DNA of 64,000 nt from Parasphingorhabdus halotolerans (GTDB lineage Bacteria; Pseudomonadota; Alphaproteobacteria; Sphingomonadales; Sphingomonadaceae), in NCBI RefSeq assembly GCF_012516475.1, contig NZ_CP051217.1, forward strand, positions 2,170,001 to 2,234,000. Reading direction: 5' to 3'. Every line of letters begins with the position of its first letter. The first letter of the stretch is position 1. Under the pieces are notes generated by a model. That model was not told the DNA's origin. It saw nothing but the letters and a program-made list of their open reading frames with translations, and searched no databases. Below are positions 47,481-56,846 of this stretch, piece by piece. The translations under genes and the position numbers were made by a program.

Positions 47481-48287
47481 CTAGAAAGGCAGCCACTTCT
47501 GCTTCTTGCTAAACTTCATATAACCGATGTTTGCGCCCAGTCTGAGGCCGGCACCCAGACGAACCGGAATGAGTACCTTGTCGCCGCTGCGCAAGTAGCT
47601 GACATGGAAACCGCCTACGAAATAGGCCGCGCCCTCACCAGCAGGAAAACGCTGGTACAGATCTTCCGAGTCATACAGATTATAGACGAGGACAAAGCTG
47701 TTTGCTGCATTTCCCCCGACATCAAATCCGATGGAAGGTCCGGTCCAGTAGACCGGACGTTCGCCTTCGATTTTGTGGAATAATTTGCCTGAACCGTAAC
47801 GCAGCCCGACAACAAATGCACCGCTCGCCTCGCGCCCGGTGATATAGGCATTGGGGCGGCCCTGTTTCTTGAGGATATCTTCAATCACACCGGCTAGGCC
47901 CTTGGCACCCTTGCCGAACACGCCTTCTGCAGCGCCGATCAAGTCGTCATCCTGATAGGTGGTCTCATCATCGACATTTGCGATTGCGTTGCTGTTGCCG
48001 GCGTCGGATGCGGTCCCATCAACCGCGCCTGATTGCTCGGGTTGACCCAGATCCAGATCAAGTCCGCCGCTCATCGGCGCTTCTTTGGACATTTCCGGTC
48101 TGGAAACAGGCGCTTCCAGCGTGCCATCATAATCGGGCGTCGCCAGATCCGCGTCAATCGCATCATTGGGATCAATGGTTTGGACCTGAGCCATCGCGGG
48201 CGCAAATACAGGTGTTGCAGCCAGCGCGAATACAGCAAAAAAGCTGAGCAATTTCTTGCCCGCGGCCGTCATTGGAGACGTTTTCAT
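47481..48287 (-). CDS. DUF1134 / EipA-like envelope protein
   Basis: 268 aa. A signal peptide (LLSFFAVFALAATPVFAPAMAQ, cut after AMA) is followed by an acidic low-complexity region (about 30-105) and the DUF1134 domain: GVFGKGAKGLAGVIEDILKK, GRPNAYITGREASGAFVVG, RYGSGKLFHKIEG, PVYWTGPSIGFDVGGNAANS. EipA of Brucella, the studied member, is a periplasmic beta-barrel-like protein needed for envelope integrity and virulence. The ATG at 48287 has GAAGGAAA upstream; an open frame to 48521 exists but adds no plausible sequence. A tRNA-Ser gene lies beyond its promoter region. Confidence 0.85.
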   Translation of the reverse strand: MKTSPMTAAGKKLLSFFAVFALAATPVFAPAMAQVQTIDPNDAIDADLATPDYDGTLEAPVSRPEMSKEAPMSGGLDLDLGQPEQSGAVDGTASDAGNSNAIANVDDETTYQDDDLIGAAEGVFGKGAKGLAGVIEDILKKQGRPNAYITGREASGAFVVGLRYGSGKLFHKIEGERPVYWTGPSIGFDVGGNAANSFVLVYNLYDSEDLYQRFPAGEGAAYFVGGFHVSYLRSGDKVLIPVRLGAGLRLGANIGYMKFSKKQKWLPF

Positions 48288-48577
48288 CACAGAGATTTCC
48301 TTCGGGCACGACTTCGTCATGGGTAAACTCCTTCCCATCACCAGCCACCTGCAGACTTCGCCTCCCACATATGACTGCGCAATGAACGGACGACGAGTTG
48401 AGTCGATTTTGCGATGTATTGAGCGGTTTTGGCGGTTTTCCATGAATTTGACTTCGTCCAGGATGCAGTTTCCCGGTGACATTTCAATTGATTGATTGCG
48501 AACTTTACCCGTTGCAACCACCGATGCGAGACGTTATACGCCTCGATCTTGGCCAACAATTGGTACGCCAAACGTGA

Positions 48578-48667
48578 GGACACGTGGGTGAGCGGCTGAA
48601 ACCACCTCCTTGCTAAGGAGACAAGCCTTTACGGGCTTCGAGGGTTCGAATCCCTCCGTGTCCTCCA
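48578..48667 (+). tRNA. tRNA-Ser (anticodon GCT), slightly unusual
   Basis: Acceptor stem GGACACG/CGTGTCC, T8, T-arm GAGGG-TTCGAAT-CCCTC, long variable arm with AAGCC/GGGCTT, anticodon loop TTGCTAA (GCT, Ser AGY) and encoded CCA at 48665-48667. Two oddities: base 73 reads T rather than the usual G of tRNA-Ser, and the outermost anticodon-stem pair is C-A. It is the last ordinary gene before the insertion-sequence-rich region. Confidence 0.88.
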
Positions 48668-48940
48668 TTTACCATTGATTTTATTGGGTATTTTTCCCGA
48701 AATGGGGCTTGTGCCGATAATGGACACTAAAAACAAAATGTCCTGGGCGAATATTGCAAGCTCGTAGTAGACGCCGTATTAAGAATGCGTGCGATCCGCA
48801 CTCTTATCGACCGGCTAAATTTCAGCAATCTGAAAATCCTTGCCGCGAGCGATAGCGAATCACTATCTCGCACCGCAGAAAATTGTTTATCATCCGTGCG
48901 GACAGTGCGCACTGATATTTTCCACATCTCCGGAGCCTTA

Positions 48941-49825
48941 GAGTCTGACCGATAATTATGCTGTTTAATATCATGGTTTTGCGATGCGCCGCGTCAGGAG
49001 TTGGACGGATGCCATGAAGGTCCATGCGGTTGCCGAAGCGATAGATTGCTCGAAGTCCTTGGCAAGACGGCGGTTGCGGTTCAACCATGCGAAAGTGCGT
49101 TCGACGACCCATCAGCGGGGCAGGATAACCAAGCCCTTGAGGCGATCAGAGCGTTTGATGATCTGAACCGTCCAGTCGCCGATTTTTGTCAGTGCCTTTC
49201 TGAGCTTGTCGCCTGCATAGCCGCCATCGGCGAAGACATGACGCAGCCACGGGAAGGTGGAACGGATGTTGGCGAGCACAAGCGGCGCGCCATCGCGGTC
49301 TTGTATGTCGGCGCTGTGGATGACGGCATGAACCAGAAAGCCATTGGTATCGGTAATGATATGGCGCTTTCTGCCTTTGGTCTTCTTGCCCGCGTCATAG
49401 CCGCGTATCCCGCCGCTTTCTGTCGTTTTGACCGACTGGCTATCGATGACACCAGCGCTGGGCGAGGCTTCACTGCCTTGCGCTATTCGCGCATCCTGGA
49501 TCAGGTAATGGTTGATCCGCGCCCATGTGCCATCGTCGCGCCAGAGGTAAAAATAGTGCTGCACCGTGGTTGCTGGGGGAAAGCCCGGTGGCATCATCCG
49601 CCAAGGCAGGCCACCGCGCAGCATATACAGCATTGCCTCAACGATCCGCCGCATCGGCCAATTGCGCGGACGACCGACATGGCTGGGCCGGGGGAAGAAC
49701 GGTTCCAACACCGTCCATTCCCCATCGGTCCTTTGCGAAGTTTTGTCACTTGCGTTGAATCAATGACTTGGGACGGCGTCAAGCTAAACCGCTGATACCA
49801 CTCAACTTAGTTTTCGGTCAGTCAC
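48941..49825 (-). mobile_element. IS5-family element A, copy 1 (885 bp, nonsense-mutated transposase)
   Basis: Imperfect terminal repeats: the left end begins GAGTCTGACCGATAATTATG; the right end, read inward, begins GTGACTGACCGAAAACTAAG. A TA duplication flanks it (48939-48940, 49826-49827). The single transposase gene is on the minus strand. It starts 274 bp after tRNA-Ser. Compared with copy 2 its right two thirds are identical but about 170 bp at the left are diverged. Confidence 0.85.
48971..49711 (-). pseudogene. IS5-family transposase, premature stop at codon 200
   Basis: Same length and frame as the intact copy at 62542-63282 but with TGA at 49114-49112 where copy 2 has CGA (Arg of RRWVVERTF). 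The stop removes the catalytic Glu region ([11 protein letters not shown]) and the C-terminus, leaving 199 residues with the two Asp of the DDE triad (VIDSQSVKTT, FADGGYAGD). Probably inactive unless complemented. The true start may be slightly upstream: EWTVLEPFFPRPS reads on in frame without ATG, so GTG or TTG is used. Confidence 0.88.
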
Positions 49826-49912
49826 TAAGCGATTGAGTTCCCCCCTCAGTTCCTAACAGAAACATCGTCCTTCTCGGGTTCCGGATAGTCTTTGCAATTG
49901 TCGCTAGCTGAA

Positions 49913-51189
49913 GGCCACCTCGAAATATAGTCCTTCCCAGAGCGATCAAAATCCGATTCAAGGGTTCTGACGCAACGGGGGAATTTGGATCATGAGCCAG
50001 CGGGGATTTTTTGATTTGGAGCATCGCTATGAGGGGCTGGACGCGAAGTCTGATCCTTTGGTGGCGATATTGGCGGCGGTTCCCTTTGAGCTGTTCCGGG
50101 TCAAGCTGAAGTCAGCTCTGGTGAAGGGCGGGTTGCAGCGTGCAGACGCTGACCGTAAGAGTTTGGCGGGCCGCAAGCCTTGGGATGAGGTGTTGATCTT
50201 CAAGGCATTGGTGCTTCAGGCGCTCTACAATCTGTCGGACGACGCGATGGAATATCAGTTGCGCGACCGGCTGTCGTTCATGCGGTTCGTCGGGTTGGGA
50301 CTGGAAGATGCGGTGCCAGATGCCAAAACGCTGTGGCTATATCGGGAAGCGCTCGGCAAAGCCGGGGCGGTTGAGGGGCTGTTCAATCAGTTTGACAGCT
50401 ACCTCAAAGCAAAGGGCTATCTTGCGATGGGCGGTCAGATCATCGATGCGACCATCGTTCCGGCCCCGCGCCAGCGCAACACGCGCGATGATAATATGAC
50501 GGTCAAAGCCGGGAGAACGCCAGCAGACTGGGAGGCACACCCCGCCAAGAACCGCCAGAAAGACAAGGATGCGCGCTGGACGAAGAAGCATGGGAAGTCG
50601 CACTTCGGCTACAAGAATCACATCAACATCGACCGTCGGCACAAGCTGGTGCGGCGTTACGCGGTCAGCACGGCCTCGGTGCATGACAGCCAGAAGCTAG
50701 AGGATGTGCTTGACCCTGATAACACCGCCAGCGGCGTGTCGGCCGATAGCGCCTATCGCAGCAAAGAGAGTGAGGAGATGCTCGCCGAGCGCGCGATGAA
50801 GAGCCATATCCACCGGCGCGGCAATCGGGGCAAGCCGCTCACGCCGCGCCAGGAAGCCGCCAACAAGACCCGCTCAAAAGTCCGTGCACGGGTCGAGCAT
50901 GTGTTTGGCAACCAGCACAACAGCATGGGCGGAAAGTTTGTCCGCACCATCGGCATCATCCGGGCAGGCGTGAAGATCGGGATGCAGAACCTAGCCTATA
51001 ACATGCGCCGTCTGGTGGTGCTGGAAAGGGCGGCAGCCGTCGCCACATGAGGCCAGAGGCCAGAGACCCCACAGAAGGCCTGAACCACACCAAAACGGGC
51101 CGGCGCGTCCCGTAAATAATCGGGCTTCTTGGCCAGTGCGGGAACCAAATCGCTACTTCAGCCCGAAATCGCCATTGTTCGAGGTGGCC
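49913..51189 (+). mobile_element. IS5-group element B, copy 1 (1277 bp)
   Basis: Ends in 12-bp perfect inverted repeats GGCCACCTCGAA/TTCGAGGTGGCC. Flanking 4-mers are TGAA (left) and TGTA (right), so no target duplication remains. Intact transposase on the plus strand. Lies 87 bp from element A copy 1. Confidence 0.9.
49992..51050 (+). CDS. IS5-group transposase (element B, copy 1)
   Basis: 352-aa DDE transposase of the classical IS5 subgroup. N-terminal YNLSDDAMEYQLRDRLSFMR and LPDAKT-like VPDAKTLWLYREAL region, DDE residues in GGQIIDATIVPAP, SGVSADSAYRSKE and RARVEHVFGNQHNSMGGKFV. ATG 49992. Protein identical to the other two copies; the DNA has one silent difference (T at 50193 versus C in the others). 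Probably active. Confidence 0.94.
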   Translation: MSQRGFFDLEHRYEGLDAKSDPLVAILAAVPFELFRVKLKSALVKGGLQRADADRKSLAGRKPWDEVLIFKALVLQALYNLSDDAMEYQLRDRLSFMRFVGLGLEDAVPDAKTLWLYREALGKAGAVEGLFNQFDSYLKAKGYLAMGGQIIDATIVPAPRQRNTRDDNMTVKAGRTPADWEAHPAKNRQKDKDARWTKKHGKSHFGYKNHINIDRRHKLVRRYAVSTASVHDSQKLEDVLDPDNTASGVSADSAYRSKESEEMLAERAMKSHIHRRGNRGKPLTPRQEAANKTRSKVRARVEHVFGNQHNSMGGKFVRTIGIIRAGVKIGMQNLAYNMRRLVVLERAAAVAT

Positions 51190-51239
51190 TGTATATGATC
51201 TCGAGCTTTTTTTTGATGCAGTGCATTTCAATTAGCTAG

Positions 51240-52084
51240 GCTCAGGACGTATTAAAGGGATTCCCAACGTTAGGTTTTTATGATTCAATGACGACATCGA
51301 AGGAGGTGTTGTCATGGATGATCTGTTTTTGCTGAGTGAGGCGCAGATGCGCCGGATAGAGCCATATTTTCCTTTGTCCCACGCGATACCGAGAGTGGAT
51401 GACCGCCGGATCGTGTCGGGTATCATTTATGTGATCAAGCATGGACTGATGTGGCGTGATGCACCGAAGGCTTATGGTCCGCATAAGACCATCTACAACC
51501 GCTTTATCCGCTGGAGCAGGCTTGGCGTGTTCAACCGCATTTTTGCCGAGCTGGCGGGCAAGGCGGGCGAGCCTGACCGGATCATGATCGATGCGACCCA
51601 TCTCAAAGCGCACCGGACCGCCGCCAGCCTCCTAAAAGGGGGGCTTTACCCAGACGTATCGGGCGCACCAAAGGTGGGTTGAACTCAAAACTCCATGCCG
51701 TCTGCGACGGCGAAGGTCGCCCCATCATCCTGCTGCTGACCGAGGGGCAGATGAGCGATCACAAGGGTGCTGCCCTGCTGCTTTCATCGCTACCACAGGC
51801 AAGGAAACTGCTGGGGGACAAGGGATATGACAGTGACTGGTTCCGGTCCGCTCTGGCCGAACGTGGTATTACGGCGTGCATTCCACCACGCTCCAACCGA
51901 AAGGTACAGCACCATTATGACAAAAGCCTCTACAAACAGCGCCACAAGATCGAGAATATCTTTGGCCGGATCAAGGACTGGAGACGCGTCGCCACCAGAT
52001 ACGACAGATGCGCCCACACCTTCTTCTCTGCTATCTGTATCGCAGCAACCGTCTGCTAATGGTTGTGATCAATGAGTCCTGAGC
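51240..52084 (+). mobile_element. IS5-family (IS427-type) element C, copy 1 (845 bp)
   Basis: Short inverted ends GCTCAGGAC/GTCCTGAGC flanked by CTAG on both sides (51236-51239, 52085-52088), consistent with the CTAG/TA target habit of this group. Two overlapping transposase frames. A second copy in opposite orientation starts at 63788. Confidence 0.9.
51314..52059 (+). CDS. IS427-type transposase, two frames joined at A4G6
   Basis: First frame 51314-51682 contains RIEPYFPLSHAIPRVDDRRI and the first catalytic Asp (MIDATHLKAHRTAA). Second frame continues with GLNSKLHAVCDGEGRP, LGDKGYDSDWFRSAL (second Asp) and HKIENIFGRIKDWRRVATRY (Glu). They join at 51634-51643 (AAAAGGGGGG, zero frame CTA AAA GGG GGG) by a -1 shift, giving 248 aa. 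Programmed frameshifting is known in this group, but because G runs appear shortened elsewhere in this window, a seventh G is an alternative. Confidence 0.87.
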
Positions 52085-52270
52085 CTAGAAGTTGAATGTC
52101 CAAAATGCGCAATCGCCGACATTTTAATCTGTCTCAAAAACATCGCCGATAAGCTAATCCCTTAAATCTTGCGGTTAATGAACCAGTCATTTAACCTTCT
52201 TATCGTACAAAGCTGTCTTCAATAAACAGAAAATTTGCCGTTTTCAGGTATCGGGTACTAAAATCTTAAA

Positions 52271-54040
52271 ATGATGAAAATTCGAAATGTCCATTCAACT
52301 GAAGGTATTACCAGATTTGAAACGGCACCACTTATTCAGGCCAGCAGGAGAAGGTTTCTTAGTCAAACATTAACTACGGCGATGATCGGGCCGATGGTGG
52401 CTTTGCAAGCAACGCTTATTCGAACCGACGCAGCGATATTACAAAAATCGGCCAACAGCATATCACCGCAGCAATTTGGAGCATTTGGAGATGGTATTGC
52501 TGACGATACATTGGCGATTCAGGCTGCTATTGAGGTAAATCGCGTAGTATTTTTTCCAAATGGAACTTATGCGATATCCGATAAACTAGTCCTTCGCACT
52601 AACCAGGTGATTCATTTTGCCCCCGGCGTCAAAATTGTCCAGAAAACCGAAAACTGTCAGATTTTTTTTGCCAATTCGGTGCAAAATTTGACGCTAGATT
52701 TTGCTGGTGGCAGATTAGCGGGAGAGGGCAGTTATTATGGCGGGGGTGACCATTATCTGATTTACAACCGACATAATGCACCACGCTGGACAGCTTCGAC
52801 ACGATATGCAGTTGGCGAATTCTGTCACAATGGAAACAATCAGGTTTATCGCTGCACTGCCACTGGTATCAGCTCACGGAGGCGCAAACCAACAGGGTTT
52901 GGTGCTACAAATAAAGACGGCTCCGTATTTTGGGAACATGTTGGAACCCGCATTTACGACACCCCTGTTTTCTGGACCGGAAACAGTGGGCGCAATGATC
53001 GGGCAATAGACTTTCATCGGTGTTCAAACATCAAAATCATCGATCCGGTGATCGAAAACTGCGGACATTCGGGCATTGCGTTGTTTGACTGCACTGATGT
53101 CAAAATTCAAAATTCAAAAATTTCTGGAACACATCGAATTTCAACACCGATTATAAATGATGCGCCCTATTATTGGGCCAATTTTCAAATCGGTATCTAT
53201 CTTCATCATAGCCCGGCCGGAAATTGCGAGAATGTCACAATCGAACGCCCCGAAATCAGCAACGTGGCGCATGGCATTTTGAATGAAAGTGCGAACGATG
53301 ATCAGCCAGATCGTGGAATCACCGTCAGCGAGCCGTATATTCATGACATTGAAGGACAGCACGCATTTTATCTGCAAAGCGGAAATCTGGTTATTTCCAA
53401 CCCCCGCCTAGAGAACATAAATCTGTCAGGAATTAAAATTCAATCGACAATAGATAATAATAGTATCGATATATCCAATATCGTGGTGAATGGAGTTAAC
53501 GGACGTTCGATTGCCTCCAATTTTGTCGAAATCGCCGTGATTTCCGGCAAAGGATCAATTTCAGATGTTACAATGCAGGGAGCCGTGAATGATACCGGGG
53601 TTGGAATAGCAATTGTTGGCAAAGTGAGCGCAGTTCGGGCCGATCTGGTAATTAAGAATGCAACAGCCCATGGTATAGTGATCCAAGGCGCCTCACCAAT
53701 CCGCGATCTTGACCTAAGTATCATTCTGGACGGATCGGGGCAGCACGGCATTGTTTGCACAGCGCCAAATACCAAAAATATACGCATTAAACCGACGCTT
53801 CGAAATACTGGTTATTCCGTGCCACATCAATCGGCAATCATTTCCGCTGCGAATGGCAGTCGTTTGGAAATATATGATCCGGTCATTTCGGGGCTGCCGG
53901 CGGACTACGCCCTCCATGCATCGACCGCAGGCGCAAAAATCATCATTCATGGTGTAGTAAATATTACAGCTGGCAGACGCGGCCTGAGCAAAGCAGAAAT
54001 GGGCGCAGTAGTTGAAAACGTCGGTTCCCCATCATTCTAG
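52271..54040 (+). CDS. Tat-exported right-handed beta-helix (pectate-lyase-3-like) protein
   Basis: 589 aa. A twin-arginine signal is visible (SRRRFLSQTL near residues 25-34). The pectate lyase superfamily start follows: FGAFGDGIADDTLAIQAAIE, VVFFPNGTYAISDKLVL. A small inserted module at about 176-237 (WTASTRYAVGEFCHNGNNQV ... GSVFWEHVGTRI) resembles the carbohydrate-binding modules of phage tail proteins. Then many beta-helix turns (IKIIDPVIENCGHSGIALFD, VTIERPEISNVAHGILNES). Likely a polysaccharide lyase or hydrolase acting outside the cytoplasm; the catalytic residues cannot be assigned. Its stop codon sits on the insertion site of the next element. Confidence 0.75.
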   Translation: MMKIRNVHSTEGITRFETAPLIQASRRRFLSQTLTTAMIGPMVALQATLIRTDAAILQKSANSISPQQFGAFGDGIADDTLAIQAAIEVNRVVFFPNGTYAISDKLVLRTNQVIHFAPGVKIVQKTENCQIFFANSVQNLTLDFAGGRLAGEGSYYGGGDHYLIYNRHNAPRWTASTRYAVGEFCHNGNNQVYRCTATGISSRRRKPTGFGATNKDGSVFWEHVGTRIYDTPVFWTGNSGRNDRAIDFHRCSNIKIIDPVIENCGHSGIALFDCTDVKIQNSKISGTHRISTPIINDAPYYWANFQIGIYLHHSPAGNCENVTIERPEISNVAHGILNESANDDQPDRGITVSEPYIHDIEGQHAFYLQSGNLVISNPRLENINLSGIKIQSTIDNNSIDISNIVVNGVNGRSIASNFVEIAVISGKGSISDVTMQGAVNDTGVGIAIVGKVSAVRADLVIKNATAHGIVIQGASPIRDLDLSIILDGSGQHGIVCTAPNTKNIRIKPTLRNTGYSVPHQSAIISAANGSRLEIYDPVISGLPADYALHASTAGAKIIIHGVVNITAGRRGLSKAEMGAVVENVGSPSF

Positions 54041-54882
54041 GGTCCGGACCCAATAAGGGGATTCCCAAGGCGGCGTGAATGTGATTCAATGCTTTCATCG
54101 AGGAGGCATTGGATATGGCGGATTTCTTTTGGTTTTCGGATGAGCAGTGGGCACGGATTGCGCCATTGTTGCCAGTGAACGGCAAGGGCGCAAGGCGGGT
54201 GGATGATCGCCGGGTGCTCTCAGGGATTGTCCATGCGCTGCAAAGCGGTGGTCGCTGGGGTGATTGCCCGCCGGTCTATGGTCCAAAGAAGACGCTCTAC
54301 AACCGCTTTGTGCGCTGGGCCGAGCGCGGGATATGGGAAGACATCTTCAGCGCATTGGCTGGGGCCGAAGATGCACCTGACCGGCTGTTTATCGACAGTA
54401 GCTGCATCAAGGTCCACCGGACAGCCGGAGGCGCAAAAGGGGGGCCTTGGCCAATGGTATCGGCCAAACGCGCGGGGGTCGGAACACCAAACTCCACGCT
54501 ATCTGCGATGTGAAAGGCAGGCCCCTTGTCCTGCTGCTGACACCCGGCAACGCACACGATATGCGGGTTGCCAAACAGTGCATTGCGGCCATGCCGCCAT
54601 CTGCTGAACTGGTTGGCGATAAAGGCTATGACAGCGATGAACTCAGAGCCTGGCTGGCATCAAGAGGCACTATGGCGGTCATCCCGCCCAAGCGTCACCG
54701 CAAGGTCAAGCTCGACTGTGATCCTGCCATCTACAGACAGCGCAACGTCATTGAACGCATGTTCTGCCGCTTCAAAGACTGGCGTAGGGTTGCCACACGC
54801 TTCGACCGAAATATCAAAAACTTCATGGCCACCATCGCCATAGCGGCTACCGTCATCTGGTGGCTCAAATGAGTACGGACCC
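54040..54882 (+). mobile_element. IS5-family (IS427-type) element D (843 bp)
   Basis: Ends GGGTCCGGACC and GTACGGACCC form imperfect inverted repeats, flanked by TA (54038-54039, 54883-54884). Inserted in the stop codon of the beta-helix gene: TAA of the target became TAG using the first base of the element, so the protein is unchanged. Two overlapping transposase frames. Confidence 0.9.
54109..54872 (+). CDS. IS427-type transposase (element D), two frames joined at A4G6
   Basis: First frame 54109-54513 has DFFWFSDEQWARIAPLLPVN, VDDRRVLSGIVHAL and the first Asp (LFIDSSCIKVHRTAGG). Second frame gives NTKLHAICDVKGRPLVLLL, VGDKGYDSDELRAWL (second Asp) and RNVIERMFCRFKDWRRVATR (Glu). The join is AAAAGGGGGG at 54435-54444 in the same codon phase as element C, with a -1 shift and a 254-aa product. 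Distinct from element C by sequence. Confidence 0.87.
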
Positions 54883-55139
54883 TAAATCTCTATCGTAGAG
54901 TCCTCACTCACTTCGAGTTGTTTTGCGGTAATCATCGTGTATCGTACAATAGCCATACTCCGATACTTTATGGCGTCCCTCCTTTGGTTTCATGCGACTG
55001 CAGCTCCACTCTCTGAAACACGCGCTGTATGGACAAATATATTAGCGAATATAACTTGCACTTTCGGTGTTTTGTGCTTCAATGATTTCCATTCAATCCC
55101 GCTCATCAGATCATTTATTCGAAATCAAAGGAAATTACC

Positions 55140-56405
55140 TTGACGCAAATATTAATAAGCGCTTCAGAAGAAATTCCAGTTGGATCGGTTGCAGTTGGCA
55201 ATGGCCTTCGCAATTTGGCAAACACGTCTGCTGATTTCGGACAATTTAATACGGCTATCGGCTTCGACGCGGGGCTCAATCTGACAACAGGCCGATATAA
55301 CACTTTATTGGGTTATTCGGCGGGTAAAAATCTCACAGCCATTGATGTTGTAACGACTTACCCTCCCAGCTCGCCAATCGGTAACCATGGCAATACTTTT
55401 GTCGGTTTCTTTTGTGGAGCGACTGCCAACGGTGCCCTCGACAATACATTAGTAGGAACTCAAGCTGGCCTCAACCTGACGACCGGCATGGATAACTGCC
55501 TATTCGGTATTAACACAATGCAGTCTCTACAGGCTGCAAGCGAAAATGCGGCATTTGGCCATGCTTCACTCCGTGCTGTAGTCGGCTCGGGCAAATTTGG
55601 GAGCGGTCCCGGTGATTTTGCCGCAGGCGATGGTCACCAACTCTCAGCTTTTGGCGATATGGCAGGACGGTTTATCAACGGTGGCGAGAATACTGAAAAG
55701 ACAGGTGGCAGATGTAGCGTTTACATCGGAGCACGCACAAAAAGTTCTAGCAATACCGTTTATAACGAAAACGTATTTGGATTCAGCGCCGAGGGGCGTG
55801 GCTCCAACACCGTAAGTTATGGTGATGCAAACATCACCGCGCATCATTTTAATGCTGGTAGTGTCTTTGCGCCTAACCTCGCGACGGAAACGACTGCAAC
55901 GGCCAATCTTCGCATCGACCCTGCAACGGGAGAAATCAAAGAGGTTGGCGCTGGTAGTGGATTTATGATCGTCCAGCACCGAGTTAGTAGCGGAACAAAT
56001 GGCGGTGATACGGTCACTGCATCGTGGGTCACGCGTCCAACTGTTGAACGGTTTAACGGAATTACCGGCGCTTCTGTTGCGTCCAGTCAATTCACATTAC
56101 CTGCTGGGACTTATAAAATAGATGGTTACAGCCTAGCTTTCCGATCAAATCGTCATAAGGCCCGGTTGTATAATGTCACTGACAGTAGTGCTTTGTCAGT
56201 TGGCGAAGCGGCTTACACAGCCAATGCTGATATTGGACGCAGTAACTCTGTTCTTTCGGACATTTTAGTGCTGACTGGCACAAAAACAATTGAATTGCAG
56301 CATTACACCGAGGTTGGCGTTGCTGCGACCGGCTTGGGCGCCGCAACAGGTAACAGCACAGGTGATGAGATATATGCTTCTGTTACGATTGAGAAAATCG
56401 CCTGA
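55140..56405 (+). CDS. tail-fibre-like repeat protein
   Basis: 421 aa, start TTG 55140 with AAAGGAA upstream. The N-terminal half is made of imperfect repeats around N-T-x-x-G-x-x-A-G-x-x-L-T-T-G (NTAIGFDAGLNLTTG, NTLLGYSAGKNLTAI, NTLVGTQAGLNLTTG), as in phage tail fibres and head-repeat adhesins. A linker (RIDPATGEIKEVGAGSGF) leads to a beta-rich C-terminal domain (FTLPAGTYKIDGYSLAF ... KTIELQHYTEV) similar to the jelly-roll tip domains of phage fibres. No signal peptide is seen. Function is unknown; adhesin or virion tip protein are possible. Confidence 0.65.
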   Translation: MTQILISASEEIPVGSVAVGNGLRNLANTSADFGQFNTAIGFDAGLNLTTGRYNTLLGYSAGKNLTAIDVVTTYPPSSPIGNHGNTFVGFFCGATANGALDNTLVGTQAGLNLTTGMDNCLFGINTMQSLQAASENAAFGHASLRAVVGSGKFGSGPGDFAAGDGHQLSAFGDMAGRFINGGENTEKTGGRCSVYIGARTKSSSNTVYNENVFGFSAEGRGSNTVSYGDANITAHHFNAGSVFAPNLATETTATANLRIDPATGEIKEVGAGSGFMIVQHRVSSGTNGGDTVTASWVTRPTVERFNGITGASVASSQFTLPAGTYKIDGYSLAFRSNRHKARLYNVTDSSALSVGEAAYTANADIGRSNSVLSDILVLTGTKTIELQHYTEVGVAATGLGAATGNSTGDEIYASVTIEKIA

Positions 56406-56525
56406 AATTAACGGTTCTGTCACGTGCCCTTCCCACGTTCATCTAGTTGCGATTAGAGTTTAGGGTTGATCGGTATACGATTGGAGCAGGCAGACGTCGA
56501 TGTACCGTCAAGCCTTCGTCACTAT

Positions 56526-56772
56526 CTAGCCGTTGCGTCTTTTGCGATTGATGATTCTACCATCACGGCTTAGGAAGATGTGCAAACGTCGATAGCCGAA
56601 CGGACGCTGCTCCTGTGCCAGTTCGTGCAGCTTGGCACGCAGCGCGAATTCATCACTACGCCGCGAGCAACAACATATCGTCGTCAAGTCGGCGCTATAA
56701 TCCTCTACGCCTGCTTCGGCGCCGCCTAAAAACACCGACTATCTGGTCTTCTGTAAACCGTATCCGCTTCAT
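56526..56772 (-). pseudogene. IS3-family transposase remnant (OrfA start fused to OrfB piece)
   Basis: From 56772 minus reads the OrfA start KRIRFTEDQIVGV, then shifts frame through an EAEAG-like stretch (GGAEAGVEDYSADL), and continues with an OrfB segment, EFALRAKLHELAQEQRPFGY and RRLHIFLSRDGRIINRKR. Most of OrfA and all the catalytic core are gone. The element is a decayed IS3 relative. The surrounding 56406-56846 holds no other gene. Confidence 0.75.
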
Positions 56773-56846
56773 CAGCCCGCCCTTTCATAAGACGGATCTT
56801 CACCAATTCCGGAGGAATTTTAAGGGGTCACGCCAGACATTGTTAA

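Noticed and set aside
48668..48940. Integrase or attachment repeat next to tRNA-Ser
   Set aside because: No integrase-like protein is present in the window and no copy of the tRNA 3' end was found to the right, so a tRNA-integrated island is not shown.
49001..49795. 264-codon plus-strand open frame in element A
   Set aside because: Antisense shadow of the IS5-family transposase; repeated in copy 2 for the same reason.
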